Of a stretch of 64,000 nt of DNA, positions 1-9,464 are shown in pieces. The notes under the pieces were generated by a model that made no database searches, was not told the DNA's origin, and was given only the letters and a program-made list of their open reading frames with translations. How positions within the stretch are numbered: position 1 is the first letter of the stretch; each line of letters begins with the position of its first letter. This DNA comes from Acidobacteriota bacterium (GTDB lineage: Bacteria > Acidobacteriota > Terriglobia > Terriglobales > Acidobacteriaceae), in assembly GCA_003010405.1 (NCBI GenBank), contig PJLO01000010.1, positions 1 to 64,000 of the forward strand, in the 5' to 3' direction. The translations under genes and the position numbers were made by a program.

Positions 1-196
1 GGATTAACTTTACACACTGGCCCTGTGGAATGCAGAGAAGTTAATCAGAGCTTCCCTAGGGAGCAACGGCTCGATCAGTTCCCATTGCGCATCCGTCATC
101 AGCTTCTGCCGATTCTTCATGACAGAAGCTCACCAGCTAAGCTGCCTCAGACGTAAGTACCTGACTTGAGGCCTTACCTATTTTTGAAACACGCTC
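1..196 (-). mobile_element. IS5-family insertion sequence remnant
   Basis: The left edge holds the 5' part of an IS read on the minus strand. It encodes the start of an IS5-type transposase (10-120). About 75 bp upstream of that start is a typical IS5-type outer end: on the minus strand, GAGCGTGTTTCAAAAATAGG begins at 196, and next to it is TAA (197-199), a TNA target as used by the IS427/IS1031 groups. The transposase is broken after about 22 codons. The sequence beyond carries a 9-bp inverted repeat (2-10 and 38-46) and a perfect palindrome TCCCTAGGGA (53-62). The other end of the element is not in the window, so I cannot tell an internal deletion from a contig-end effect. The terminal-repeat assignment is from memory of family consensus. 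Confidence 0.5.
10..120 (-). pseudogene. Truncated IS5-type transposase, N-terminal fragment
   Basis: The reading frame starts at ATG 120 and gives MKNRQKLMTDAQWELIEPLL followed by P. This is the conserved opening of IS5-family (DUF4096) transposases, which normally continues with a proline/arginine/glycine-rich stretch. Here the frame departs from the family right after this motif and stops at 10-12 (36 residues). No catalytic DDE region remains in the window, so the fragment cannot be an active transposase. Confidence 0.6.
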
Positions 197-315
197 TAAT
201 AATTTCTTTTTTGTATTGCGGAGTATCCGAGCCATCTCTCTGACATTTAAGAAACATGGCCCGTGGAACGTGAAAAACCTAATCCAGAGAGTTGTGGCTC
301 GGCCTTATTGGGTCG

Positions 316-1599
316 TTACTTTTTAAGCTTTTCCACCAGCACATAAGCGTTATACGTACCGCCCGTTGGAGCCGAACCCGAACCGTAACTTTGTCCGTAT
401 GCACTGATAACCTGTCCGCTCTTCACCCAGATCGGGGTCGTCGCCGAGGAACCGCAGGGTGTCACGAGATTGCAGTTTGCCACTGCCAGCGCCGAGGTCG
501 AAATACCATCATTCCATTGCAACGTCACTGCTTCGCTGGCACACGGCGTACTGGCGCATGTGCCTGCTGTCGCCGTGTTCATATAGACCGATACGCGGTA
601 GAATGCGTCTTCATCGGCAGTAAAAATATTCTGAGCCGCTCCCAGCCCGTAGCTTCCGGTGAAACTGGTCTGCGCCACAATGACCGGCACGCTTCCGGTT
701 GTGCCGCTGCCAGCCGTGCCGCACGTAACCGTGCCATCAATATTTACCGCAGTCAGAGCCGAGCCTGCCGCGCACGAGCCACTCACACGTCTCTGAATCG
801 TCGCAGTGTTCACTGCAACCGTCGGAGCTACCGCGTTGCCACCAACCACAACCGAACTGTCTGGCGACGTCAGCGCAACCCCAGAAACTGCGGCTGAGAT
901 CTGCACTGAATTGTCCGGGAAAACGAATCCGCCTGTAACGCTCTGTACCGCGCCATTGACCGTTAGCGGATAGGCTGGCATGGTGGTTCCGATGCCTACG
1001 TTGCCGCCTATGTAGGCGCCGTAATTGTTGACTCCCGAGGTGGAAGGATTGATCCACAAACCGTAGGTATTGCTGATTTGCCCCGTGCCCGCCTTCTGTA
1101 TGTATTCGCTGTACAATCCAACCGCCTTGCGAATGACATTGCCAGAGCCAGTATCGACTGTCCCGCCGCCGCCGTAATGAAAATACGCGTCCCAGCCGCT
1201 GGACGGCTTAAGCGTGAGCTGCCCCATGTATAAGCCAAAGGAATTGTCAGCACTGGGTAGCGTTCCGCCTACGTTCAGCCGAACATTCGACAGCGGAGCG
1301 ATTCCAATGCCTGCAACGTCCGTAGTAGAGAGGGTTCCTGCGACGGCAACGTTTGAGCCCGACTGAGAAACCACTGAATTTCCCAGATTGCCAGAGGTGT
1401 CCGTAAACACGGGAAGATATCCCGCAGCAGCTCCAGAAACCGAAATCGCAGAACTAGCAGTGATGTTAGAAACCGCTTTCTGTACTCCAGCCTGGTTCAC
1501 AAATGGCGAGCCGGTTGTTTCTGCCGAAGTGGAAATCTGCGCGAAGCCCGTGGCTAATGGCATAACCGCGACAAGAGTTGCTACCAGGAACTTCTTCAT
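316..1599 (-). CDS. Secreted beta-rich protein of unknown function
   Basis: This 427-aa protein begins with a clear signal peptide (MKK, then a hydrophobic stretch ending near ATGFA-Q at residue 21). The mature part is rich in Gly, Ser, Thr, Val and Ala and poor in charge. Residues about 200-235 contain the pattern NVGIGTTMPAYPLTVNG followed by a GGFVFPDNSVQ motif, as seen in tail-fibre-like or S74-associated secreted proteins of Acidobacteria. The last 120 residues have paired cysteines and look like a beta-sandwich (C1q/TNF-like by feel only). It is probably exported and surface-displayed or released. A purine-rich site lies just before the ATG. It is transcribed in the same direction as the sedolisin upstream with an 87-bp gap. 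The function is unknown. Confidence 0.75.
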   Translation of the reverse strand: MKKFLVATLVAVMPLATGFAQISTSAETTGSPFVNQAGVQKAVSNITASSAISVSGAAAGYLPVFTDTSGNLGNSVVSQSGSNVAVAGTLSTTDVAGIGIAPLSNVRLNVGGTLPSADNSFGLYMGQLTLKPSSGWDAYFHYGGGGTVDTGSGNVIRKAVGLYSEYIQKAGTGQISNTYGLWINPSTSGVNNYGAYIGGNVGIGTTMPAYPLTVNGAVQSVTGGFVFPDNSVQISAAVSGVALTSPDSSVVVGGNAVAPTVAVNTATIQRRVSGSCAAGSALTAVNIDGTVTCGTAGSGTTGSVPVIVAQTSFTGSYGLGAAQNIFTADEDAFYRVSVYMNTATAGTCASTPCASEAVTLQWNDGISTSALAVANCNLVTPCGSSATTPIWVKSGQVISAYGQSYGSGSAPTGGTYNAYVLVEKLKK

Positions 1600-1686
1600 A
1601 TCATTTCTCCGTTACCGAATCGCTCCGTTTTGACCGGCACACTCTCGGCTGTGAAATTCAACAAGCTGAGAAAGCAAGTTCATTGC

Positions 1687-4600
1687 TCAGTGCAGCTGAA
1701 ACCCCGGAGATGTGCCCGCCTGATTGCCGACCGTCACCGAGGCTGGCCGAGTCAAGAAATCCGTGGCCGTAATTGTGGCCGAGATTATCTCGGGGCGAAC
1801 ATAAGTACTTGTGCGGGCGCTTCCGTTCCACATCACAGCCGATCCCGCAGTAAAATTCGTCCCCCGAACGGCCAGAACATGGTTGCCGCTGCCATCGGAC
1901 GCACTGAAAATGGAAGCGCCTGAGAGGGTGGCCACCGTATTAGCGCCCGTCACCGTAAACGGCAGTGCCGAACACGTGCCCGGGTTCGGCCAGAGGTTTG
2001 CAACCGCAATCTTGCTCGTTCCCCGCACCGAAATATCCTGAGCGCTGATCGCAGCCAACAACTGCGTGCTGCTGAGATAGGTGGTCGTGCGCACTGCGCC
2101 ATTCCACAACACTATCGAACTCGTATTGAAATTGAGCCCATTCAGCGCAATCGCAAAGCCGGTGCCGCCAACCGTTGCGCTCTCGGAAGAGAGCGAAAGC
2201 AGAAGCGGTAATGCAGGATCAAATACCAGCAGTTGGAGACTGCCACTCGCAGGCAGAAAGTTCGTATCGCCGCTGTAGCTGGCCGTCACCAGGTCGGTGC
2301 CTTTGCCCAATCCATTGTCCGCGCTTGCTGCCACGTTGGTCAGTGTTGCCACGCCGGCGACCACCTGAGCCGTGCCTAGCGTTGCGCTACCCGTTGTAAA
2401 CGTCACGCTCCCAGTCGGAGTCCCTCCAGCTACCGCGCTTACCGTGGCCACCAATGAAACCGTGCTGCCTGCGGCAGTCGGTCCTCCCGTCACTGTGACA
2501 ATCGGTGAGAGCCTTGAAACCGTCAATGCCACCGCACCGGTCGATGCAAGATAATTCGAATCTCCGCTGTAGGCTGCGGTAATCCTGTCCGAACCCGGCC
2601 CCAAACCGTTGGCGGATGTAATCGGTACGTTGTTCAGGGTCGCCACGCCGCCCGTAACTGTGGCTGAACCCAGGGTTGCACTGGCGGTTGAGAACGTAAC
2701 TGTTCCCGTCACTGTTCCTGAGATCTGGGAGCTGACCGTAGCCTTAACGGTCACCGTACCTCCGATGGTTGCGGGATTGGGCAGGACGGTAACCGCTGTC
2801 GTGGTGGTCGCGTGTGGGTAGTAAGCAGCAATCGCGTTATAAAGCCCATTGCCGTTTATCGAACCCAGACCTGTCACCATGTCGTAACCTGTCCCCGCCG
2901 AATAGCCGATGACACCGTTTACGCAACCCGTGGTGCCCGCCAGGCAAGTGATATTGCTATTGCCTGCGGTAATGTCATGAAAGACAGTTGCGTAGGTCGT
3001 GGAGTTAGCCGCTGAAGAGTAGAGAACTGGATTTATGTTACCCAGCGGGCCGTAGCGCTGAACGAGCAGTCCCAGCATCCCGGCAAAGGAAGGTGCTGCC
3101 GCAGAGGTCCCGCCCAGCGAATAGAACACCGATCCGCTCGTCCCGCCACTGCTGAAAAAACCATTGGTGCACATTGCGCCATAAGCTGTGGAGTTGAAGT
3201 CAGAAGTGCAGTTCAGGTACCCGTCGTGCGCAGCTGCACCGGCAAAAGCTATGTCCGGGACCAACCGGCCCGTCGTGCCCGCTATCAGACCGTTTTGCCA
3301 GGTTGGCTGCGGGAACGCGGGCTGTGTATGGCCGCTTGGGATTGCGCTCTGGCCGCCCCCGCTTGCTGCAATACCGGAAGAGTTTGTCTCATTCCAGGCG
3401 GTCTCGGGAATGTACTGCTTTGCCGAGTTCACTAATCCGCTTTGCTGAGTCCAGTACAGGGCCGGGCTGTACGAGTCGCCGGATAAGGTAGTTCCGCCGA
3501 CGGCGGTGAAGTTGGGAGAATCCGCCGGAACCTCTACCGACAGTCCGCCAGTCGCAGTCAGATGGCTTGAAGAGCTGTGATCATCGCATCCCGCAGCGCC
3601 GGAATCTCCCGAGGAGACCAGCAATGTCTGCCCCTGCAGGCTCGCCTGCTGTACCAGTGCGTCAACCCAGGAAAAGTAGGAGACAGGAAATTGCGTTTCG
3701 CAAGTTACGTAGCTCATGCTGATAACAGGCAGCACTGAACCGTCTCCCGTCCTGTAGCTCTGAATTGCATATTGCAGTGCGTCGAAAACTCCGAGATTCT
3801 GGTCCGCCCCTGAGGCATAGATGTAGTCCACGGTTGCATTCCTAGCAATACCGCCCGCCCACTCGATGTCCAGATCGGCTTCGGCCCAGTCGCCCGACTT
3901 AATGCCTGCTTCATCGGTACAGTCCGCCGCGCTAATGCAGTAATAGGTCAGCTTGGTCGCTGGCAGTCCCGCGGCGCTGCGAAAGTTATCAATGTCCGAC
4001 TGTGGCGCATAAGTCTGTCCCACAACGCCCACGTGAATCCCCGTGCCATCGAAACCTGCGCTGTAGATGGCATTCACGTTGTAGATCGTCGCCCAGTCTG
4101 CCGGCGATAAAAAATGGTAATAAGACGAACCGTTGTAGTAGGTGTAATCCGGACTGACTGCAATCCGCTTCCGGCTGGGCTTCGGACGAAAATTGTCCAC
4201 ACCACGCACGTTCAGCACCACACCAGCGAACTGTGCCGGTATGCTCAGCGCGGTCGCATTTGCAAAATGATCCTCTCCATTCAGTTTGTAATGGCGTAGC
4301 TGTGTACGGAAGACCGACTCCACCTGCCCGACGGCGCCGCTGAACGAAATCGCATTGCGCGATGTCGAAACTGCCTTCACCGCGAAACCTTGCGATTTCA
4401 GCCACGAGGTCAACTGATTCAGATCAGCTTCGGTCAGACCAAAAAGCGCACCATATTCGGCTTGGGTAAGCCATTTGTGATAGTGCGGTGATTTCGGATT
4501 CTGCAGTTCCAATTGCAGCGCTGCAATTTCTTTCTTTTGTGTTGCGCTTGGGACGATGTTCAGCGTCAGCGAATTCAACTGAAGATTGGGATTCACCGGG

Positions 4601-4824
4601 CCCAGATCGGTCGCCTTCGAGGTCAGCGGATGCACTGTTCCCGAAAGCTGCACGAAAGATTTTGCTGAAGAACCTTGCGAGATCCGATTTGAGCGCCCGG
4701 ATGTTTGGGCAGTTGTTAACGTCACGCCAAGCAGAACCAGCCCCAAAACGATGACCAACTTCTTGCCAGTCGACCGCGCAACCGCATAGAACAGCGATAT
4801 CTTCTCCGCGCCATCGCCTCGCAT
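1687..4824 (-). CDS. Secreted sedolisin (S53) protease with Ig-like and IPT repeats
   Basis: This 1045-aa pro-kumamolisin-type acid serine protease has a signal/TM segment at residues 20-40, an activation prodomain at about 50-210 and a catalytic domain at about 225-670. The S53 catalytic set is visible: Glu315 and Asp319 in GDWAEADLDIEW, Asp407 in SSGDSGAAGC and Ser574 in GGTSAAAPSFAG. The Asp residues in FHDIT (617) and GYDMVTGLGS (648) match the family's calcium site. Two Ig-like (Big_3_5 type) repeats follow at about 673-865, with matching YSGDSNY and YSGDTNF motifs, then two IPT/TIG-like repeats to the end. It should be secreted, self-process, and digest proteins outside the cell at acidic pH. 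The long beta tail may attach it to a surface or substrate. It is a single gene with no partner. Confidence 0.92.
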   Translation of the reverse strand: MRGDGAEKISLFYAVARSTGKKLVIVLGLVLLGVTLTTAQTSGRSNRISQGSSAKSFVQLSGTVHPLTSKATDLGPVNPNLQLNSLTLNIVPSATQKKEIAALQLELQNPKSPHYHKWLTQAEYGALFGLTEADLNQLTSWLKSQGFAVKAVSTSRNAISFSGAVGQVESVFRTQLRHYKLNGEDHFANATALSIPAQFAGVVLNVRGVDNFRPKPSRKRIAVSPDYTYYNGSSYYHFLSPADWATIYNVNAIYSAGFDGTGIHVGVVGQTYAPQSDIDNFRSAAGLPATKLTYYCISAADCTDEAGIKSGDWAEADLDIEWAGGIARNATVDYIYASGADQNLGVFDALQYAIQSYRTGDGSVLPVISMSYVTCETQFPVSYFSWVDALVQQASLQGQTLLVSSGDSGAAGCDDHSSSSHLTATGGLSVEVPADSPNFTAVGGTTLSGDSYSPALYWTQQSGLVNSAKQYIPETAWNETNSSGIAASGGGQSAIPSGHTQPAFPQPTWQNGLIAGTTGRLVPDIAFAGAAAHDGYLNCTSDFNSTAYGAMCTNGFFSSGGTSGSVFYSLGGTSAAAPSFAGMLGLLVQRYGPLGNINPVLYSSAANSTTYATVFHDITAGNSNITCLAGTTGCVNGVIGYSAGTGYDMVTGLGSINGNGLYNAIAAYYPHATTTTAVTVLPNPATIGGTVTVKATVSSQISGTVTGTVTFSTASATLGSATVTGGVATLNNVPITSANGLGPGSDRITAAYSGDSNYLASTGAVALTVSRLSPIVTVTGGPTAAGSTVSLVATVSAVAGGTPTGSVTFTTGSATLGTAQVVAGVATLTNVAASADNGLGKGTDLVTASYSGDTNFLPASGSLQLLVFDPALPLLLSLSSESATVGGTGFAIALNGLNFNTSSIVLWNGAVRTTTYLSSTQLLAAISAQDISVRGTSKIAVANLWPNPGTCSALPFTVTGANTVATLSGASIFSASDGSGNHVLAVRGTNFTAGSAVMWNGSARTSTYVRPEIISATITATDFLTRPASVTVGNQAGTSPGFQLH

Positions 4825-5064
4825 GGCCTATCCTCCGTTTAAGTTCCAAGACGAACCTGGCGTGACCCACGCTGAAGAACCGTGGATTGCAGCAATTTCT
4901 GACACTCTGCCTGTTTCAACGGTGAAATGCAAGATTTACTGGCTGCATTGCTTTCGTATTCCCAATCAGTTGTGCGATATCGGCATTTTCAGGGCCAAAA
5001 GCGGAATGATTCGGCGGGAAACGACCGAGGCAGGCCAGAGCACGCAGGAAACACTCGTCCGACC

Positions 5065-5487
5065 TCAGAATCCGCTTTTGATGTAGCTCCAGCCTGATTC
5101 CTGTCGGCGCACCAACTCGGCAACGCCGGAATCTACTACCACTGCAAAGGAAAGGAGCTCACGCCGATCGGAACGGCTGGAGGCAAGAGTCTGTCCGCAG
5201 GCGGAAAACTGCACTCCCTGACCTGCGAGCGCAGCAAGCTTCTCGCTGAAATCAGTGTTGCTCTTCATCAACATGGCCAAGCCGGGCCCGCGCACAACAA
5301 CTTCAATCTGTACATTGTCGCGTCCAAAAATTGTGAGCAGGTTTTGCGTGTTGACAATGGCTTGCGCCCAGCCGTCCGACAGAACGGTGCTGACATCGAG
5401 CACCACACGATGTTTCGCTGATTGAGCTGAACAGGAAAGCGCAAGCGCGAAAACCAGTAAGACGATCGCGACGAAACGAAAACGCAT
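5065..5487 (-). CDS. Exported DsrE-family protein
   Basis: This 140-aa protein has a signal peptide (MRFRFVAIVLLVFALALSCS, then AQ). The mature part fits the small DsrE/DsrF-like fold: an N-terminal beta strand with a conserved Asn (VNTQNLL), a central VEVVVRGPGLAML strand and the C-terminal signature SGVAELVRRQESGWSYIKSG. One cysteine (FSACGQTL) sits where DsrE relatives have a conserved Cys. Family members take part in sulfur relay or have unknown roles, and no sulfur genes are nearby, so I do not assign a substrate. The start has an AAGGGA ribosome-binding site. The 240 bp between this gene and the sedolisin (4825-5064) shows nothing I recognise. Confidence 0.8.
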   Translation of the reverse strand: MRFRFVAIVLLVFALALSCSAQSAKHRVVLDVSTVLSDGWAQAIVNTQNLLTIFGRDNVQIEVVVRGPGLAMLMKSNTDFSEKLAALAGQGVQFSACGQTLASSRSDRRELLSFAVVVDSGVAELVRRQESGWSYIKSGF

Positions 5488-5538
5488 AGAGTCCCTTCTC
5501 TACATCGCGGGCTGTTTCGCAGGTTTACACTGAGAGCC

Positions 5539-6348
5539 ATGCCCGAACTGCCTGAGGTGGAAACCATAGCACGCGGCTTGCACAAGCGCCTCGCCGGGGA
5601 CCGGATCGACGAAGTGTGGATCGCCGATAAATCAGAGCTGCTGAAATCGCCTGCGTACGAAATCGCCCGCGTGCTTCGCGGGGCGCAGATCGAACGGTTC
5701 CGTCGTGTGGGCAAGCATATCGTTGGGGACCTGGCCTCGGCAAATGGACCGGCACAGTGGGTGATACATCTTGGCATGACGGGGCGCTGCCTGGTGTGCA
5801 AACCGTCGGAAGAGCACGCAAAACACACTCATGTGATTGCGACCCTTGCTTCGGGACGGGAACTGCGTTTCGTGGACCCGAGAAGATTCGGAAGGCTGGA
5901 GGTGCTCGAAGGCCGGGAATTCGCCGCGCCGGGAGAAGATCCCATAACGGTAAGAGCGGAGCGGTTCGTGCAAATGTTCAGGGGGCGGAAGACGCCGATT
6001 AAGAGCGCGCTGCTCAATCAATCGCTGCTCTCGGGTATTGGTAATATTTATGCGGATGAGAGCTTATTCCGCGCCGGAATTCGTCCGCGACGCCGCGCCG
6101 CTTCGCTGACTCGCATCGATCTGCTGAAGCTCTACAGTGCGATTCAACAGGTGCTGGCCGAGGCGATCAGGGCCGGAGGATCGTCGATCTCTGACTATGT
6201 AGATGCAACCGGCCAAAGCGGATTGTTCCAACTGGAGCACCGGGTGTATCAACGCACAGGCCAGCCCTGCGTTGTTTGCGGCACCGGCATCAAACGAGTC
6301 GTTCTGGCAGGACGCAGCAGCCATTACTGCCCGCGATGTCAGCGGTAG
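5539..6348 (+). CDS. mutM: Formamidopyrimidine-DNA glycosylase
   Basis: This 269-aa Fpg/MutM removes oxidised purines such as 8-oxoguanine and nicks the abasic site. Visible residues are the N-terminal MPELPEVET with catalytic Pro and Glu, Lys59 in RRVGKH, the helix-two-turn-helix LLSGIGNIYADESLFRAGI, and a C-terminal zinc finger C-x2-C-x16-C-x2-C in the last 30 residues. The length is normal and all catalytic residues are present. A -10-like TACACT (5526-5531) lies only 7 nt before the ATG. The gene is divergent from the DsrE-like gene and is followed after 70 bp by a ROK kinase. Confidence 0.97.
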   Translation: MPELPEVETIARGLHKRLAGDRIDEVWIADKSELLKSPAYEIARVLRGAQIERFRRVGKHIVGDLASANGPAQWVIHLGMTGRCLVCKPSEEHAKHTHVIATLASGRELRFVDPRRFGRLEVLEGREFAAPGEDPITVRAERFVQMFRGRKTPIKSALLNQSLLSGIGNIYADESLFRAGIRPRRRAASLTRIDLLKLYSAIQQVLAEAIRAGGSSISDYVDATGQSGLFQLEHRVYQRTGQPCVVCGTGIKRVVLAGRSSHYCPRCQR

Positions 6349-6418
6349 TGATATACAACGGATTTTTATCCTGAGGACGTAGTGATTACAGGGCGATTCG
6401 GAAAGGGACGGCTCGATT

Positions 6419-7426
6419 ATGCGCTCCTATGCGATTGGCATTGACCTGGGCGGCACCAACCTGCGCATTGCCGCCGTGGGTGAAGACGGTAAGTTGCTCT
6501 CTAAAACTGGTCTCAAGACTCAGGTCTGGCTGGGACGTGAACACGTCATAGGAGAGCTTTGCCGCGCGACCGAGGAATTGAGACTCAGGTACGCGGGAAG
6601 CGCTGAATTGTGCGGCATCGGCGTGGGAGTTGCCGGGCTGATCGACATTGAAAGTGGATACCTGGTCGAGTCGCCAAACCTTCCGGGCTGGATCGACTAT
6701 GACGTTAAGGGAGATATCGAGCGGCGGCTTGGGACACCGGTGATTCTAGAAAATGACGCCAACGTTGCGGCACTGGGGGAACAGTGGCTGGGCGCAGGCC
6801 GCAATTACGAGAGCTTGTGCATGTACACGCTGGGCACGGGCGTTGGCGGCGGGTTGGTGTTGAACGGGAAAATATGGCGCGGATGGAACGGCATGGCAGG
6901 AGAGATAGGCCATTGCAACGTGGAGCCCAACGGTCATCCCTGCAAATGCGGAAGCTGGGGCTGCCTCGAGCAATATGCTTCGGCGACGGCCGTGGTGCGT
7001 ATGGCCCGGGAGGCACTTGCGCGCGGCGAAGAGACAGCGTTGCGCAAATTTGCGGAACAGGGGTTGAGCGCACGCGTTGTATTCCTGAGCGCAATGCGGG
7101 GTGACACGGTTGCGAAGCGGATTTTTGAGCGAGTGGGGCGGAGCCTTGGGCTGGCTATTGGGAACATGGTGAATGCGGTAAACCTTCCGATTTACGTGAT
7201 CGGGGGCGGTGTCTCCGGCGCCTGGGATGCGTTCTCCCCCGCGCTCTTCGACGAAGTGCGTAAGCGTTCTTTCATATATGCGGCGACGACCGCGAAGGAC
7301 GGACAGGGGATCGACGGTAGAAAGCGGAGTACAGTCATTAAACCAGCGTTGCTGGGCGGCAACGGCGGACTGTATGGCGCGGCGCGGCTGCCGTTGATGC
7401 TTTCAGCCGCATTCAAGCCAACATAG
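6419..7426 (+). CDS. ROK-family sugar kinase (glucokinase-like)
   Basis: This 335-aa kinase opens with the phosphate-binding motif IGIDLGGTNLRIAAV. It has the ROK zinc site: HCNVEPNGHPCKCGSWGC, i.e. a His followed by C-x-C-x4-C, then LEQYAS. No DNA-binding domain precedes it, so it is an enzyme rather than an Nag/Xyl repressor. The GIGVAGLID and ILENDANVAALGE motifs fit glucokinases. It probably phosphorylates glucose or a related hexose in the cytoplasm, but the substrate cannot be read from sequence. It ends at a bidirectional hairpin. Confidence 0.9.
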   Translation: MRSYAIGIDLGGTNLRIAAVGEDGKLLSKTGLKTQVWLGREHVIGELCRATEELRLRYAGSAELCGIGVGVAGLIDIESGYLVESPNLPGWIDYDVKGDIERRLGTPVILENDANVAALGEQWLGAGRNYESLCMYTLGTGVGGGLVLNGKIWRGWNGMAGEIGHCNVEPNGHPCKCGSWGCLEQYASATAVVRMAREALARGEETALRKFAEQGLSARVVFLSAMRGDTVAKRIFERVGRSLGLAIGNMVNAVNLPIYVIGGGVSGAWDAFSPALFDEVRKRSFIYAATTAKDGQGIDGRKRSTVIKPALLGGNGGLYGAARLPLMLSAAFKPT

Positions 7427-7456
7427 AATTTGAAGCGACACCTCAACTCAAAAAGA

Positions 7457-7488
7457 TGGCACCAGAGCGCGGGTGCTCCCTGGTGCCA
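7457..7488. terminator. Bidirectional terminator between the ROK kinase and rluB
   Basis: A perfect 9-bp stem (TGGCACCAG and CTGGTGCCA) with an inner AGC/GCT pairing lies between two convergent genes. On the minus strand it is followed by ATCTTTTTG, a good U tract for the rluB transcript. The plus-strand side has a weaker tail. Confidence 0.65.
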
Positions 7489-7526
7489 CTTCTGCAAACT
7501 ACTACCCTAAGCTAATTCGACCTCTG

Positions 7527-9353
7527 TTACTCCTCGTCGGGACGACGGCGGGGAGGACGCGACGAAGGACGGCGTGTTGCACTGCCGCCTCCGCGAGGCG
7601 GTCCACCGAATCCGGTACGTTTCGGTCCAAACCCCGCACCGCCGGAGCCACGCGCTCCCCCAGGAGATTTGCGAGGGCGATCTCCGCCGAAACTCTTGCC
7701 GAAACCGCCAGTGCGCCCTTCGCCACCGCGCTTGAAGTCTCCGCCCGGACGTTTGAAATCCCCGGTGCCGGAGCGCTTGAAGTCACCGCCCGTGGAGCGA
7801 GGTTTGAAACCGCCATCCTCACGCTGGCTGCTGGGCTTGCCTGGTCCCCTCGAATACTTACGGTCGCTGGTAAATCCGCCGGGCTTCTTTCCGTAGCCGC
7901 GATCACCGGCAACTCCGTCACGTTTGGGGTAGGGACGGTCGGACGAGAAAGCCTTGCGCTCGGAGCCCTCGGTTCGGTCGCTGCCAAGGTCGCGGTGCTT
8001 GCTGGGTTTGACGAACTTAGGCTTGGTGAACTTGCCGAACCCGAAACCGCCAGATGCCGGGCCACGTTTCTTTGCGGCTTCGTCGAATCCGCCTTCACGC
8101 TTGGCAAAATCACCTGCTGGCTTACGGTCGAATCCACCCTTTGGCTTGCGGGCGAAATCTCCTGACTCGCGGGCGAAGCTGCCTTCCGGCTTGCGGGGAT
8201 AGGCGCGTTTTGGACGATCTTCGAAGCCGCCGCTGGGCTTACCGCCGAATTCGCCGGCTGGCTTGCGCGGGAAGGGGCGCTTGGCTGAGAATCCATCATC
8301 CCGACGCATCGAATCTCGGCCAAACTCCGGACCTCTCGGCTGCATGGGGCCTCTGCGTTCGCCGCTGCTTTGGCGGGGGACAAAGTCACGGCGCGGTGAT
8401 GCTTCAGTACGTGACGCACTCGTGCGGCGGTCTGTTGGAACCGATGTCGGAGCGTCTGCGCTGGGCTTGCCGCGACGACCCTTTACGAAACGCGCTGCAT
8501 CGACCAGAGGGCGGCGCTCGGAGCGATCATCCTTGCGCTTCACCTTGACCGGTTTTGGCGCGAAAGGCTTATCGAGGGATTTGCGGAGCTGGTTAACCTC
8601 TTTGGGCGTGAGATGCCGGAATTCTCCCGGTTCAAGGTCCAGCGTCAGCGATCCGTACCGGACGCGCTTGATCTTTTCAATGTGGTAGCCGATCTGCTCG
8701 AACATCCGGCGGATCTGGCGGTTGCGGCCTTCGGTGAGGGTCACTTCGAACCAGGGGTTCTCCTGATCGACGGCGAGCTGAATATCGGCAGGCTGGGTTA
8801 GAACGGCGAAGGAGCGGCGCTCCACGCCGGGCTGCTTCCTGCCGCGCGCACCGGTCAATCCGGGCTCGGGCGGCAGCATGATCCCATCGCGCAGTTTCTG
8901 AATTTCCTCGTCGGTCGGCTTGCCGCTCACCTTCACCATATAGGTCTTGGCCAGATGAGAACCGGCGCGCGTCAGTTGCGCCATGAGGTCGCCGTCATTC
9001 GTGAGCAGCAACAGGCCTTCGCTCATGTAGTCGAGACGGCCCACGGGGAAGACGCGCTCATCCACCCCTTTGAGCAGATCCATTACGGTGGGACGACCTT
9101 CGGGATCGCTGACGGTGGTCATACATCCCTTGGGTTTGTACATTGCAATATAGACGTGGCGCTCAGGCCCACGGAGTAACTTGCCATCGATGCGAATCTC
9201 ATCGAAGCGCGGATCGGCTTTGGTCCCGGGTTCGGTAATGGTGTGTCCGTTGACGGACACCAGGCCCGCTGCGATCAACTGCTCGGCCTTCCGGCGAGAA
9301 GCCAGGCCCGCCGCAGCGAGAATTTTTTGTAATCTTTCAGGTTTTGCTTCCAT
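7527..9353 (-). CDS. rluB: 23S rRNA pseudouridine synthase (RluB/RsuA type) with a long basic tail
   Basis: This 608-aa protein starts at ATG 9353 (MEAKPERLQKILAAAGL), preceded by a GGAAAGG site. An in-frame codon 12 residues upstream is less likely. Residues 1-65 form an S4 RNA-binding domain. Residues about 65-245 are the catalytic domain, with the Asp in VGRLDYMSEGLLLLTNDGD and the family motif LTEGRNRQIRRMF. The enzyme converts a uridine of 23S (or 16S) rRNA to pseudouridine. Unusually, about 340 residues after the domain are low complexity, rich in Gly, Arg, Lys, Phe and Pro, with recurring R/KKPxGxF-like units. Typical RluB is about 250-300 aa. The tail is probably disordered and may bind RNA. 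It is the last gene of the trpS-scpA-scpB-rluB block. Confidence 0.92.
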   Translation of the reverse strand: MEAKPERLQKILAAAGLASRRKAEQLIAAGLVSVNGHTITEPGTKADPRFDEIRIDGKLLRGPERHVYIAMYKPKGCMTTVSDPEGRPTVMDLLKGVDERVFPVGRLDYMSEGLLLLTNDGDLMAQLTRAGSHLAKTYMVKVSGKPTDEEIQKLRDGIMLPPEPGLTGARGRKQPGVERRSFAVLTQPADIQLAVDQENPWFEVTLTEGRNRQIRRMFEQIGYHIEKIKRVRYGSLTLDLEPGEFRHLTPKEVNQLRKSLDKPFAPKPVKVKRKDDRSERRPLVDAARFVKGRRGKPSADAPTSVPTDRRTSASRTEASPRRDFVPRQSSGERRGPMQPRGPEFGRDSMRRDDGFSAKRPFPRKPAGEFGGKPSGGFEDRPKRAYPRKPEGSFARESGDFARKPKGGFDRKPAGDFAKREGGFDEAAKKRGPASGGFGFGKFTKPKFVKPSKHRDLGSDRTEGSERKAFSSDRPYPKRDGVAGDRGYGKKPGGFTSDRKYSRGPGKPSSQREDGGFKPRSTGGDFKRSGTGDFKRPGGDFKRGGEGRTGGFGKSFGGDRPRKSPGGARGSGGAGFGPKRTGFGGPPRGGGSATRRPSSRPPRRRPDEE

Positions 9354-9464
9354 GGTACGCACAGCCTTTCCGCTGAATCCGCTCGCCATCAGGCGATCGA
9401 AGAAGGTAGAACATGATAAAAGCCAGGGTCATCGGACACTTGGCGGCTCTCCCAGATTTAACTA

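Noticed and set aside
7473..8419. Alternative frames over the repetitive tail of rluB
   Set aside because: Low-complexity GC-rich repeats keep several frames open. The rluB frame runs on from the catalytic domain without a break.
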